A stretch of DNA of 7,465 nucleotides from Clostridiales bacterium (GCA_012514855.1 JAAYZL010000416.1:1-7465); one strand, 5' to 3'. Positions 1 to 6,187 are shown, numbered from the stretch's first letter. Numbers and translations are program-made. Notes: generated by a model not told the origin, from the letters alone.

Positions 1-76
1 GGCAGCAACAGCAAAAACCGTGATCTCCTTGGCGGAACTCTGCGGACGCGTTCGGCCGAAAATCCATCGCGCCCAA
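1..76 (-). CDS. 5' end of a probable sugar ABC permease gene (partial, apparent frameshift)
   Basis: Only the first codons are inside the window; the gene runs off the left edge. A TTG at 74-76 lies 6 nt after GGAGG (83-87), and an in-frame ATG follows at 65-67. This frame reads MGAMDFRPNASAEFR and then becomes an unlikely Cys-rich stretch. Skipping one base of the CC at 31-32 gives FRKEITVFAVAA, which looks like the N-terminus of a ribose-type (BPD_transp_2) permease just before its first membrane helix. The KEITVFAVAA frame has no ATG, GTG or TTG of its own before an upstream stop, which supports a one-base insertion (real or a sequence error). Position, 36 nt after the leftward ATPase stop, is where the permease of that module is expected. 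The identity is inferred from context and about ten residues, so it is tentative. An alternative is a different start in another frame. Confidence 0.4.
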   Translation of the reverse strand, partial: MGAMDFRPNASAEFRQGDHGFCCCC

Positions 77-82
77 GCGTCT

Positions 83-87
83 CCTCC
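83..87 (-). promoter_or_regulatory. Ribosome binding site for the left-edge gene
   Basis: The minus strand reads GGAGG here, within GGAGGAG (81-87). It lies 6 nt from a TTG at 76 and 15 nt from an ATG at 67, so it favours the TTG. It shows that a new gene starts in the gap after the ATPase stop at 113. Confidence 0.5.
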
Positions 88-112
88 GTGGTGTTCCCGA
101 TGAGCTGACCGC

Positions 113-1615
113 TTACTGTCCCCCCTCTTGCCTCCCGGCTAAGAGAGTCTGGTAACTGAGTTCCTCGGGCTTAATCTCCTTTTCGACGGTCCGGCCCTTC
201 ATCACGAGGATGCGGTGCGACATGCCCGCGAGCTCGTTGAGGTCCGAGGAGATCAGGATGATCGAGTTCCCGCGGCAGATATGCTGGTTCATGAGGTTGT
301 AGATCTCGTTTCTCGAGACGATGTCGATGTTCATCGTCGGTTCGTCCAGGATCAATATCCGGCAGTTTGAGTAGAACAGCCGCGCGAGCAGCAATTTCTG
401 CTGGTTCCCGGCGCTCAGCCTCCCCGCGGGGTCGTACAAATGGCGCGGGTCGATGTTGAACTGGCGGCAGTAGTCGAAGCCGACCAGCCGCTCCTCGCCG
501 ATGCGAATGATGTGCTTCCCGGAGCCGCCCTTGAGGTTTCCGACCGTGATGTTTTCCGGGATGTCCATGTCCGCGAGCAGCATGTCGCGCCGGTTGCACA
601 GCAGCGCACCGATCAGCCCCTCGCGCACGCCGGACTGCGCGTCGCCCCCGATCTCGCGGTGGGCGAGCCGTATGGTTCCGGACTCGACCGGGTCCTGCCC
701 CGCGAGCGCTCGCGCGATGCCGGTCCGCCCGGAGCCCAGCAGCCCCGCGATGCCGAGGATTTCCCCCTTTTTCAAGGAAAACGACACGTCGTCTATGCGC
801 CTGGTCGAGACGCCCTCGAACGAGAGCAGCGTCGAGCCCGGGCGCGACTGCAGCCTCGGATAGGTGATCTTCCGAAACGCGTTTTCCGTGACGAGCGATA
901 CGACGCCCTCGAGGTCCATGCCCGCGCGCCGCCTCTGGTCGGCGGTGCCGTTGCGGTGGAGCACGGTCAAGGTGTCGCAGACGGCCGTCGCGTCCTCGAC
1001 GCGGTGCGTCGTGAAGATGACGGTGACGCCGCGGTCGCGCAGCTTCCGAAAGATCGCGTACATGCCCTCGATGTCCCGAAACGAGCACGCGCGGTACGGT
1101 TCGTCGATCAAGAGCACCCTGGGCGCCTTCCCGACGAGCATGCACGCGATTTTCAGCATTTGCTGCTCGCCGTAGTTGAGCGAGGAGACCGGCCCGTCCG
1201 CGCGCAGCGGCAGCCCGAGGTCGTCCAATACCGCCTGCATCTCGCGCTCGATCCTGCGCCGGTTGAGTATCCACTTGCCGGTTCGAACGCCGTACTCGCT
1301 GAAGCGCATGTTCTCCGCGACCGTCAGGCCCTTGAGAAACGTCTCGCCCTGCACCGACAGCCGAATACCCAGCAAGAGCGCATCGTGCGGCGAATGGAGC
1401 TTCAGCCGCCTGCCGTTTAGGAGAATCTCCCCGGTTTTGACCGGATGGACGCCGCTCAGGAGGTTCAAAAGCGTCGTCTTTCCCGTGCCGTTCTGCCCGA
1501 GGATGCCGTGAATCTCCCCGCCCGGAAAATCGAGATGGAGGTCGTTGAGCACGTCGAAGCGGTCGATCCGATGGGTCAGACCGCGGATTTGCAGGGAAGC
1601 GCAGGCTTGTGCCAT
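113..1615 (-). CDS. Sugar ABC transporter ATP-binding protein, two NBDs (RbsA/MglA type), 500 aa
   Basis: This is a cytoplasmic ATPase that should power a ribose-type (CUT2) sugar importer; about 500 aa with two fused nucleotide-binding domains is the normal family size. NBD1 has Walker A GQNGTGKTT (40-48), Q-loop Gln89, Walker B VLLIDEP (168-173) and H-loop His204. Its signature is the unusual LNYGEQQ (146-152), and the D-loop region reads YRACSF instead of the usual TSALT-like sequence. NBD2 has the family's degenerate P-loop GLLGSGRT (291-298, no Lys), signature LSAGNQQ (400-406), Walker B ILILDEP (420-426) and Ser457 where an H-loop His would be; these NBD2 traits are usual for the C-terminal half of RbsA-like proteins. 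Start: ATG at 1615 with GGAGG 7 nt upstream; a longer reading from 1717 would run into the regulator gene. It lies 16 nt after the DeoR-family gene, presumably in one operon, and before a probable permease. Substrate unknown; no binding-protein gene for this module is visible. Confidence 0.93.
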   Translation of the reverse strand: MAQACASLQIRGLTHRIDRFDVLNDLHLDFPGGEIHGILGQNGTGKTTLLNLLSGVHPVKTGEILLNGRRLKLHSPHDALLLGIRLSVQGETFLKGLTVAENMRFSEYGVRTGKWILNRRRIEREMQAVLDDLGLPLRADGPVSSLNYGEQQMLKIACMLVGKAPRVLLIDEPYRACSFRDIEGMYAIFRKLRDRGVTVIFTTHRVEDATAVCDTLTVLHRNGTADQRRRAGMDLEGVVSLVTENAFRKITYPRLQSRPGSTLLSFEGVSTRRIDDVSFSLKKGEILGIAGLLGSGRTGIARALAGQDPVESGTIRLAHREIGGDAQSGVREGLIGALLCNRRDMLLADMDIPENITVGNLKGGSGKHIIRIGEERLVGFDYCRQFNIDPRHLYDPAGRLSAGNQQKLLLARLFYSNCRILILDEPTMNIDIVSRNEIYNLMNQHICRGNSIILISSDLNELAGMSHRILVMKGRTVEKEIKPEELSYQTLLAGRQEGGQ

Positions 1616-1622
1616 TCGATCG

Positions 1623-1627
1623 CCTCC
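1623..1627 (-). promoter_or_regulatory. Ribosome binding site fixing the ATPase start
   Basis: GGAGG on the minus strand, 7 nt before the ATG at 1615. It sits in the 16-nt gap after the regulator stop codon (1632-1634) and decides for the 500-aa protein over a 34-residue longer form. Confidence 0.8.
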
Positions 1628-1631
1628 GGAA

Positions 1632-2411
1632 TCAGTCCAGCGCGACATCGTAGAGCCGGATGCCACGGTGGAGGTAGTATTCCTTGTACTCTTCCGGAAT
1701 GTTGATCGGCGCGACAACGTGGTTGACCGCGTCGAGCGGTCCGACGGAGTGGAGCGAAATCCGCCCGAGGTTCGAGGCGTCCGTCAGCGCGCACTTCATG
1801 TCGGAATTCGCGAGTACCTGCCGGATGAGGCTCAATTTGTTCATGTTGTCGACCGTGTAGCCTCGCTGCAGCGAGATTCCGTCGAAGGACAGGAAGCACT
1901 TACCGAAATACATGCGCGAAATCTCCTCGCGCGCGATCTCGCCGTAGGTCTCCGCGCTCTTGCGCCCGCCGGCCAGGTCGCCGCCGATCAGCACCGCGCA
2001 GATGCCCGGCGCGTCGAGAAGCTCGAGCGCCGCCGACACGTTATTCGTGACGACGTTCAGCCGCCCCCGGTGGCGCAGCAGCTTTGCCATGTGGACGGCG
2101 ATCGCGCCGCTTCCGAGGAACACCACGTCGCCCTCCTCGACGAGGTTCACCGCGAACGCGGCGATCGCCTTTTTCTCGCGCTCGAAGGGGTCGTCGGCGT
2201 TTTTCAAAAGAACGCTCTCCGGCTCCCTCGATTCGTTGAGCACGGCCCCGCCGTAGGTCTTGAGCAGAAACCCCTCCTTTTCCAAGGCGTCGAGGTCGCG
2301 CCGGACGGTCGCCGGGGACACGTGCAGAAACGCGCAGAGCGAGCCGACGTCCACATGCTGGTACTCGGTGAGAAGATCGCGTATTCGCTTTTTCCGTTCC
2401 GTCGCCAACAC
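1632..2411 (-). CDS. DeoR-family transcriptional repressor, 259 aa
   Basis: DeoR-family sugar-metabolism regulator. An N-terminal winged helix-turn-helix covers about residues 4-57: ERKKRIRDLL, the recognition region HVSPATVRRDL (30-40), then LEKEGFLLKTYGGAV, all classic for the family. A C-terminal DeoR sensor domain (about 75-235) follows, which in this family binds a phosphorylated sugar. Its usual ligand signatures are changed: the DAGTT-like loop reads GSGAI (100-104) and the D-S-S-K-like motif reads DASN (211-214, Lys to Asn), so the effector may differ. Start: GTG at 2409-2411, giving the typical MLATERKKRI beginning, with AGGAGG 12 nt upstream (a slightly long gap). A TTG at 2450 gives a longer frame but abuts the -10 box, upstream of the predicted transcript start, so it is rejected. 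First gene of the leftward operon and divergent from the binding-protein operon; probably autoregulated and likely to control both, which is inference. Confidence 0.92.
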   Translation of the reverse strand: MLATERKKRIRDLLTEYQHVDVGSLCAFLHVSPATVRRDLDALEKEGFLLKTYGGAVLNESREPESVLLKNADDPFEREKKAIAAFAVNLVEEGDVVFLGSGAIAVHMAKLLRHRGRLNVVTNNVSAALELLDAPGICAVLIGGDLAGGRKSAETYGEIAREEISRMYFGKCFLSFDGISLQRGYTVDNMNKLSLIRQVLANSDMKCALTDASNLGRISLHSVGPLDAVNHVVAPINIPEEYKEYYLHRGIRLYDVALD

Positions 2412-2423
2412 CGCTTCCGTCCG

Positions 2424-2429
2424 CCTCCT
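2424..2429 (-). promoter_or_regulatory. Ribosome binding site of the DeoR-family gene
   Basis: AGGAGG on the minus strand. The nearest in-frame start is GTG 12 nt downstream, with TTG 3 nt further. It lies inside the longer reading frame from 2450, which argues that this frame's first 13 codons are not translated. Confidence 0.65.
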
Positions 2430-2450
2430 CTGTAAAAAGCCTTCCGTCAA

Positions 2451-2479
2451 ATTATAACATGTCCGATTAAAAACGTCAA
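2451..2479 (-). promoter_or_regulatory. Sigma-A promoter of the leftward regulator/transporter operon
   Basis: On the minus strand there is a -35 TTGACG (2474-2479), a 17-nt spacer and a perfect -10 TATAAT (2451-2456), preceded by TG one base away (extended -10). Transcription should start near 2444, leaving a leader of about 33 nt before the GTG. The hexamer TTGACG recurs at 2445-2450, just past the -10, which might serve as a regulator half-site. Confidence 0.85.
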
Positions 2480-2508
2480 TCGCGCACGCGGGATGCGGCC
2501 GCTGGGAA

Positions 2509-2533
2509 TTTTCACGCGGAAAAAGCTGTGAAA
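2509..2533. promoter_or_regulatory. Candidate operator: TTTCAC/GTGAAA inverted repeat
   Basis: TTTCAC (2510-2515) and GTGAAA (2528-2533) form a 6-bp inverted repeat with a 12-bp gap, between the two divergent promoters. The left arm continues as TTTCACGCGGAAA, and a close copy, TTTCACGCATGGAAA, occurs at 2643-2657 in the plus-strand leader. Such a repeated element between divergent operons is a reasonable binding-site candidate for the adjacent DeoR-family protein. This is inference with no direct evidence of binding. Confidence 0.4.
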
Positions 2534-2586
2534 GATGATGAATTTAATCAATCAATCTTTTTTTGAAAAGAAAAATCATGGGATTA

Positions 2587-2615
2587 TTGACAACAATCAA
2601 CAAAGGTGATAGAAT
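2587..2615 (+). promoter_or_regulatory. Sigma-A promoter of the binding-protein operon
   Basis: A perfect -35 TTGACA (2587-2592), a 17-nt spacer and -10 TAGAAT (2610-2615), with TG at 2607-2608 making an extended -10. The region just upstream (2541-2586) is very A+T-rich, including AATC three times in tandem and a run of seven T, and could act as an UP element. Transcription should start near 2622, giving a 5' leader of about 70 nt. Confidence 0.85.
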
Positions 2616-2642
2616 ACAGGAAAAAAGCGGCCCCGTCCCGAG

Positions 2643-2667
2643 TTTCACGCATGGAAATTGCGTGGGA
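2643..2667 (+). promoter_or_regulatory. Leader stem-loop overlapping a second TTTCACGC element
   Basis: CACGCA (2646-2651) pairs with TGCGTG (2659-2664) around a 7-nt loop, and the stem extends by two G-T pairs and one T-A pair. The left half carries TTTCACGCATGGAAA, close to the element at 2510-2522. Located at about +21 to +45 of the predicted transcript, it could be a downstream operator or a small RNA hairpin before the ribosome site. No run of T follows, so it is not a terminator. Confidence 0.35.
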
Positions 2668-2676
2668 ATAAATATC

Positions 2677-2683
2677 AAGGAGG
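2677..2683 (+). promoter_or_regulatory. Ribosome binding site choosing the GTG start of the binding protein
   Basis: AAGGAGG lies 8 nt before GTG 2692 but only 2 nt before an in-frame ATG at 2686, so the GTG is the better start. It gives a signal peptide beginning MKRILA. Confidence 0.8.
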
Positions 2684-2691
2684 TCATGGAA

Positions 2692-3660
2692 GTGAAGAGG
2701 ATTCTTGCGTGGGTTCTGGTTCTTTTGCTGATGCTCAGCGCGTCGGCGATGGCGGAGAAGAAGTGGGTCATCGGATTCGCGAACATCGCGGAGGAAGTCG
2801 AGCTGCAGATTCAGGTGCGCGAGAGCATGATCAAGACCGCAGAGGAGCTGGGCGTTGACATCGTGCTCGCCAACAACGAGTACGACGGCGCGAAGGCCGT
2901 GCGCAACGCCGACGACATGATCACCAAGGGCGTCGACGCGTTCATCGAGTTCAACATCGACGAGAGCGTGGGCCCGGTCATCATGGAGAAGATGAACGAG
3001 GCGGGCATTCCGACGTTCGCCGTGGACATCCCGATGGAGGGCGCCGCGTTCTTCGGCGCGAACAACGTGGTCGCCGGCCAGGTCGCGGGCGTGCGCCTGG
3101 GCGAAGTGGCGCAGAAGCGCTGGGCCGTCGAGCCCGACTGCCTGCTCCTGGTCGAGGACTCGACCTCCGGCGAGACCGTCCTCAACCGCGTGACGCAAAT
3201 GCCCGTGGGCCTGCGCACGATCTTCCCGGACTTCTCCGAGGACAAGGTGTTCTACATCGACAGCGGAACCGACGCCGCGAACTGCCAGAAGATGGTGTCC
3301 GACTTCCTGCTCGCGCATCCGGACTACACGAAGATCGCGATCGGCACGTTTAACGACGTCATCGCCGTCGCGACGATCGCTGCGGTGGAGACGGCGGGCC
3401 GCGAGGCGGACTGCATCATGGTCTCCGAGAACGAATACGGCTACCTCGACTACCTCAAGGCCAATCCGGACCGCTCCGAGGACGAGGAGGTCTGGGTCGG
3501 CGGCGTGGCGTACTTCTTCGACCGCTACGGCTCCTACGTCGTCAAGGCCGCGGTCGATGTGTTGAACGGCGCCGCGATGCCCGAGGCCATCTATGTCGAC
3601 CACGTCGTCGTCACCCGCGACAACGCCATGGACCTGTTCGGCTACTATCTCGAGGCCTGA
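2692..3660 (+). CDS. Sugar ABC transporter substrate-binding protein (Peripla_BP_4-like), 322 aa
   Basis: Extracytoplasmic receptor that would bind the sugar and hand it to the permease encoded downstream. Residues 1-21 form a signal peptide: a positive start (MKRIL), a hydrophobic core of Val and Leu, and a type-I cleavage motif ASAMA before Glu22. There is no Cys lipobox, so the mature protein would not be lipid-anchored. The mature part has the two-lobe pattern of ribose-type binding proteins: beta strand VIGFANIAEEVELQIQ (26-41), NNEYDGAKAVRNADDMITKG (61-80), IPTFAVDIPMEG (106-117), the hinge-side strand KIAIGTFNDVIAVATIAAVE (214-233) and a late VGGVAYFFDRYG (269-280). The usual GFDG-like motif after the sixth strand reads SENEYG (245-250), so the sugar-contact set may differ from ribose- or galactose-binding proteins. 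First gene of the rightward operon, with its own extended -10 promoter. Class is confident; the substrate is not. Confidence 0.92.
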   Translation: MKRILAWVLVLLLMLSASAMAEKKWVIGFANIAEEVELQIQVRESMIKTAEELGVDIVLANNEYDGAKAVRNADDMITKGVDAFIEFNIDESVGPVIMEKMNEAGIPTFAVDIPMEGAAFFGANNVVAGQVAGVRLGEVAQKRWAVEPDCLLLVEDSTSGETVLNRVTQMPVGLRTIFPDFSEDKVFYIDSGTDAANCQKMVSDFLLAHPDYTKIAIGTFNDVIAVATIAAVETAGREADCIMVSENEYGYLDYLKANPDRSEDEEVWVGGVAYFFDRYGSYVVKAAVDVLNGAAMPEAIYVDHVVVTRDNAMDLFGYYLEA

Positions 3661-3676
3661 TTCCCAAACCTGTTCC

Positions 3677-3705
3677 CGGCCTGCGGGGCGTCCCCCCGCA
3701 GGCCG
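3677..3705 (+). other. Intercistronic stem-loop between binding protein and ATPase genes
   Basis: A perfect 12-bp G+C-rich stem (3677-3688 with 3694-3705) closed by the 5-nt loop CGTCC, starting 16 nt after the binding-protein stop. No T run follows, so it is not a standard intrinsic terminator. Such hairpins after a binding-protein gene commonly protect the upstream mRNA from 3' exonucleases, so that the receptor is made in excess over the ATPase and permease. That role is inferred from position and shape. Confidence 0.75.
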
Positions 3706-3726
3706 ATTCCAAAGGAGCGATGCGTT

Positions 3727-5205
3727 ATGGAGGCCATCCTCAAGGCGGAGGGGATCACAAAGACCTTTCCGGGCGTCAAGGCGCTCAGCGGCGTGTCCAT
3801 GGAGATACGGCCCGGGGAGGTCGTCGCGCTGCTCGGGGAAAACGGCGCGGGGAAGTCAACGCTCATCAAGATCCTCGCGGGCGCGCAGCAGCCGAATTCC
3901 GGGAAAATATCGATCGACGGCAAGCCCGTCAGATTCGCGTCCCCGGACGAAGCGAAGGCCGCGGGCATCTCCGTCGTCTATCAAGAGCTCACGAACATCC
4001 CGGAGCTATCCGTCGCCGAAAACCTGTTCATCAACCGCTACGGCGGGCAGGAGGGGTTTTTGCGCTGGCGGTCGATCTATCAGGAGGCCGAAAGGGCGGT
4101 CGAGGCGATCGGGCTCAAGATCGACGTGCGCAGGCAGATGGGCCTGTGCTCGGTCGCGGAAAAGCAGCAGATCGAGATCGCGCGCGCGATGTACGAGAAG
4201 GCGCGCGTTCTGATTTTGGACGAGCCCACCTCCGCGCTCAACGACACGGAAATCTCCCATCTTCTGGAAAAGATACGCATGCTCAAGGCCGCGGGCGTGG
4301 GCATCGTGCTGATTACCCACAAGATGGATGAAATATTCGCCATTTCGGACAGCGTCGTCGTGCTCCGGGACGGGGTGACCGTCGCCGAAAAGCGGATTTC
4401 TGAGGTGACGGAGCCGGAACTGATACGGCTCATGGTCGGCAGGGAGATCGGCGACATGTACCCCGAGAAGGGAAACGCGCTCGGCGAGACGATTCTCAAT
4501 GTGCGTGACCTTCGCAACCGGCGCATACGAAACGTCTCCTTTTCGCTTCGGCGCGGGGAGATTCTGGGCGTCTACGGGCTCATGGGCTCCGGGCACCACG
4601 AGCTCGGGCGCGCGCTGTTCGGCTGCGCGAAGGGCACGCGCGGCAGCGTCGAGCTCGAGGGGAGGCCGCTGCGCCTCGCGAACCCGAAGAAGTGCCTGCA
4701 GGCCGGGATCGCCTACGTGCCCGGGGAGCGCAAGCTCGAGGGGCTCGTATTGATACAGTCGGTCGCGGGAAACATCATGACCGCGTATTACGAGACCGGC
4801 GAGCACGGCTTCTTAATCAACTACGGCGTCGAGGCGAAGATCGTCGACAGGTGGATCGGCGAGCTCTCGATCAAGACGCCAGGACCTAACTCGCCCGCCG
4901 CGACGCTCTCCGGCGGCAACCAGCAGAAGGTCGTGCTCGCGAAGTGGCTCGAGGTCGCCCCGAAGATCATCATTCTCAACGAGCCCACGCGCGGCATAGA
5001 CGTCGGCACAAAGGCGGACATCTACCACCTGCTGAACACGCTGTGCGAGCGGGGCGTCTCCATCATCATGATCACCTCCGAGATGCCGGAACTGCTCGCG
5101 ATGTCCGACAACGTGCTCGTGATGCACGAGGGCGCGCAGCAGGCGATCTTCGGCCGGGAGGAGCTCTCGGAAACCAACATCATGGCCGCGGCAATAGGAG
5201 GATGA
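3727..5205 (+). CDS. Sugar ABC transporter ATP-binding protein, two NBDs (RbsA/MglA/XylG type), 492 aa
   Basis: Cytoplasmic ATPase of the rightward ribose-type importer. NBD1 is canonical: Walker A GENGAGKST (37-45), Q-loop Gln86 in VVYQELTNIPELSVAENLF, signature CSVAEKQQIEIARAM (141-155), Walker B VLILDEPTSAL (161-171) and H-loop His198. NBD2 has the family's degenerate P-loop GLMGSGHH (284-291), the PGERKLEGLVL segment (332-342, usually PEDRK), a perfect signature LSGGNQQKVVLAKWL (394-408), Walker B IIILNEPTRGIDVG (414-427) and Ser451 at the H-loop position. In NBD2 the Walker B Asp is Asn418 (codon AAC at 4978-4980), an unusual change at a Mg-coordinating position. Start ATG with GGAG (3714-3717) 9 nt upstream; 66 nt after the binding-protein gene, with a stem-loop in the gap. 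The stop lies 4 nt before the permease start and overlaps its ribosome site zone, so the two are probably translationally linked. Confidence 0.95.
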   Translation: MEAILKAEGITKTFPGVKALSGVSMEIRPGEVVALLGENGAGKSTLIKILAGAQQPNSGKISIDGKPVRFASPDEAKAAGISVVYQELTNIPELSVAENLFINRYGGQEGFLRWRSIYQEAERAVEAIGLKIDVRRQMGLCSVAEKQQIEIARAMYEKARVLILDEPTSALNDTEISHLLEKIRMLKAAGVGIVLITHKMDEIFAISDSVVVLRDGVTVAEKRISEVTEPELIRLMVGREIGDMYPEKGNALGETILNVRDLRNRRIRNVSFSLRRGEILGVYGLMGSGHHELGRALFGCAKGTRGSVELEGRPLRLANPKKCLQAGIAYVPGERKLEGLVLIQSVAGNIMTAYYETGEHGFLINYGVEAKIVDRWIGELSIKTPGPNSPAATLSGGNQQKVVLAKWLEVAPKIIILNEPTRGIDVGTKADIYHLLNTLCERGVSIIMITSEMPELLAMSDNVLVMHEGAQQAIFGREELSETNIMAAAIGG

Positions 5206-5209
5206 CGAT

Positions 5210-6175
5210 ATGAATCAGGTTCAGAAAAAATCGCGGAGGGCCGCTTCCATCGATTTCATGCCGCTCATCATCGCCTATGTGCTGCTCGTGGTCTTCTTCG
5301 CGTTTAAGTCGCAGCACTTCTTCACCGTGCGCAATTTCCTGAACATCGCGCTCTACGCGGCGAACGTCGGCGTGCTCGCCTGCACGATGACGCTCGTAAT
5401 CGTCTCCGGGCACATCGACCTGTCGATCGGCTCGGTCATCGCGCTCGCGGGCGTCGTCATGGGAAAATTGATGCAGAACGGCCAGCCGGTGGTGCTCGCG
5501 GTGCTCGCGTGCATCGCGGTCGGCGCGCTGACGGGGCTGTACAACGCGCTGCTCATCACGCGCGTCAAGGTCAACGCGTTCATCACGACGCTCGCGGGCA
5601 TGGAGGTCTTTCGCGGCATCGCCTACCTGGTCACGAACGGAAAGGCCATCACGCTGAGCGGCTCGTTCATCAAGGCGATCGGCCGCGGCTACACGCTCGG
5701 GTTCCCGAACGCGGTGATATTGATGCTCACGATGGTGATACTCTTCGCGCTGCTCTCGCGCTACACGACCTTCGGGCGCAGAATCTACGTGATCGGCGGC
5801 GGGAGCCAGGTCGCCTACCTCTCCGGCATCAATGTCGAGAAGAACCTGAGCGTGCTGTTCGTGTTGAACGGCATCATGGGCGGCATCGCGACGCTCATCT
5901 ATTGCTCACAGCTCGGCTCCGCCATGCCCTCGAACGCGAGCGGCATGGAGTTCGACGTGATCTCCGCCGTGATCCTGGGCGGCGCGAGCCTCTCCGGCGG
6001 CAAGGGCTCGATCATCGGCGCGCTGTTCGGGGCGCTGCTGCTGGGAACCCTCAACAACGGCATGGTCATGCTCGACATCCACACCTATTGGCAGCAGGTC
6101 ATCAGCGGGCTCGTGCTCGTGCTCGCGGTCGTGCTGGACGTCATCAAGAAGCGCCGCGAGCAGCGCACCGTCTAG
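5210..6175 (+). CDS. Sugar ABC transporter permease (RbsC-like, BPD_transp_2), 321 aa
   Basis: Inner-membrane channel subunit of the ribose-type importer, expected to act as a homodimer since only one permease gene is present. Hydrophobic helices are visible at about 17-33, 45-65, 73-87, 93-115, 125-142, 165-184, 212-232, 249-284 (two segments) and 296-311, with a basic C-terminal tail KKRREQR. Family hallmarks are VSGHIDLSIGS (65-75, like the usual TGGIDLSVGS) and AVILGGASLSGGKGSIIGAL (253-272), the conserved cytoplasmic loop that contacts the ATPase. Length is normal for RbsC-like proteins. Start ATG with AGGAGG (5196-5201) 8 nt upstream, the ribosome site lying inside the last codons of the ATPase gene. 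The hydrolase gene follows after 12 nt. Confidence 0.95.
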   Translation: MNQVQKKSRRAASIDFMPLIIAYVLLVVFFAFKSQHFFTVRNFLNIALYAANVGVLACTMTLVIVSGHIDLSIGSVIALAGVVMGKLMQNGQPVVLAVLACIAVGALTGLYNALLITRVKVNAFITTLAGMEVFRGIAYLVTNGKAITLSGSFIKAIGRGYTLGFPNAVILMLTMVILFALLSRYTTFGRRIYVIGGGSQVAYLSGINVEKNLSVLFVLNGIMGGIATLIYCSQLGSAMPSNASGMEFDVISAVILGGASLSGGKGSIIGALFGALLLGTLNNGMVMLDIHTYWQQVISGLVLVLAVVLDVIKKRREQRTV

Positions 6176-6187
6176 GGGGGGAGCACA

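Noticed and set aside
440..1420. Long open frame on the plus strand opposite the leftward ATPase
   Set aside because: It reads as low-complexity Arg/Ala/Val-rich protein antisense to a gene with clear ABC motifs; G+C-rich DNA keeps such frames open by chance.
1616..1717. Longer N-terminus for the leftward ATPase
   Set aside because: The extra 34 residues are Ser/Thr/Arg-rich, overlap the regulator gene and have no family match, while GGAGG and ATG 1615 give a normal RbsA-like start.
2563..2691. Upstream ATG (2563) or ATG 2686 as start of the binding protein
   Set aside because: ATG 2563 lies before the promoter, and ATG 2686 is only 2 nt from the ribosome site. GTG 2692 has 8-nt spacing and starts a proper signal peptide.
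2584..3603. Long minus-strand frame opposite the binding-protein gene
   Set aside because: It is a His/Val/Asp/Arg-rich antisense shadow without any motif, and it overlaps the plus-strand promoter.
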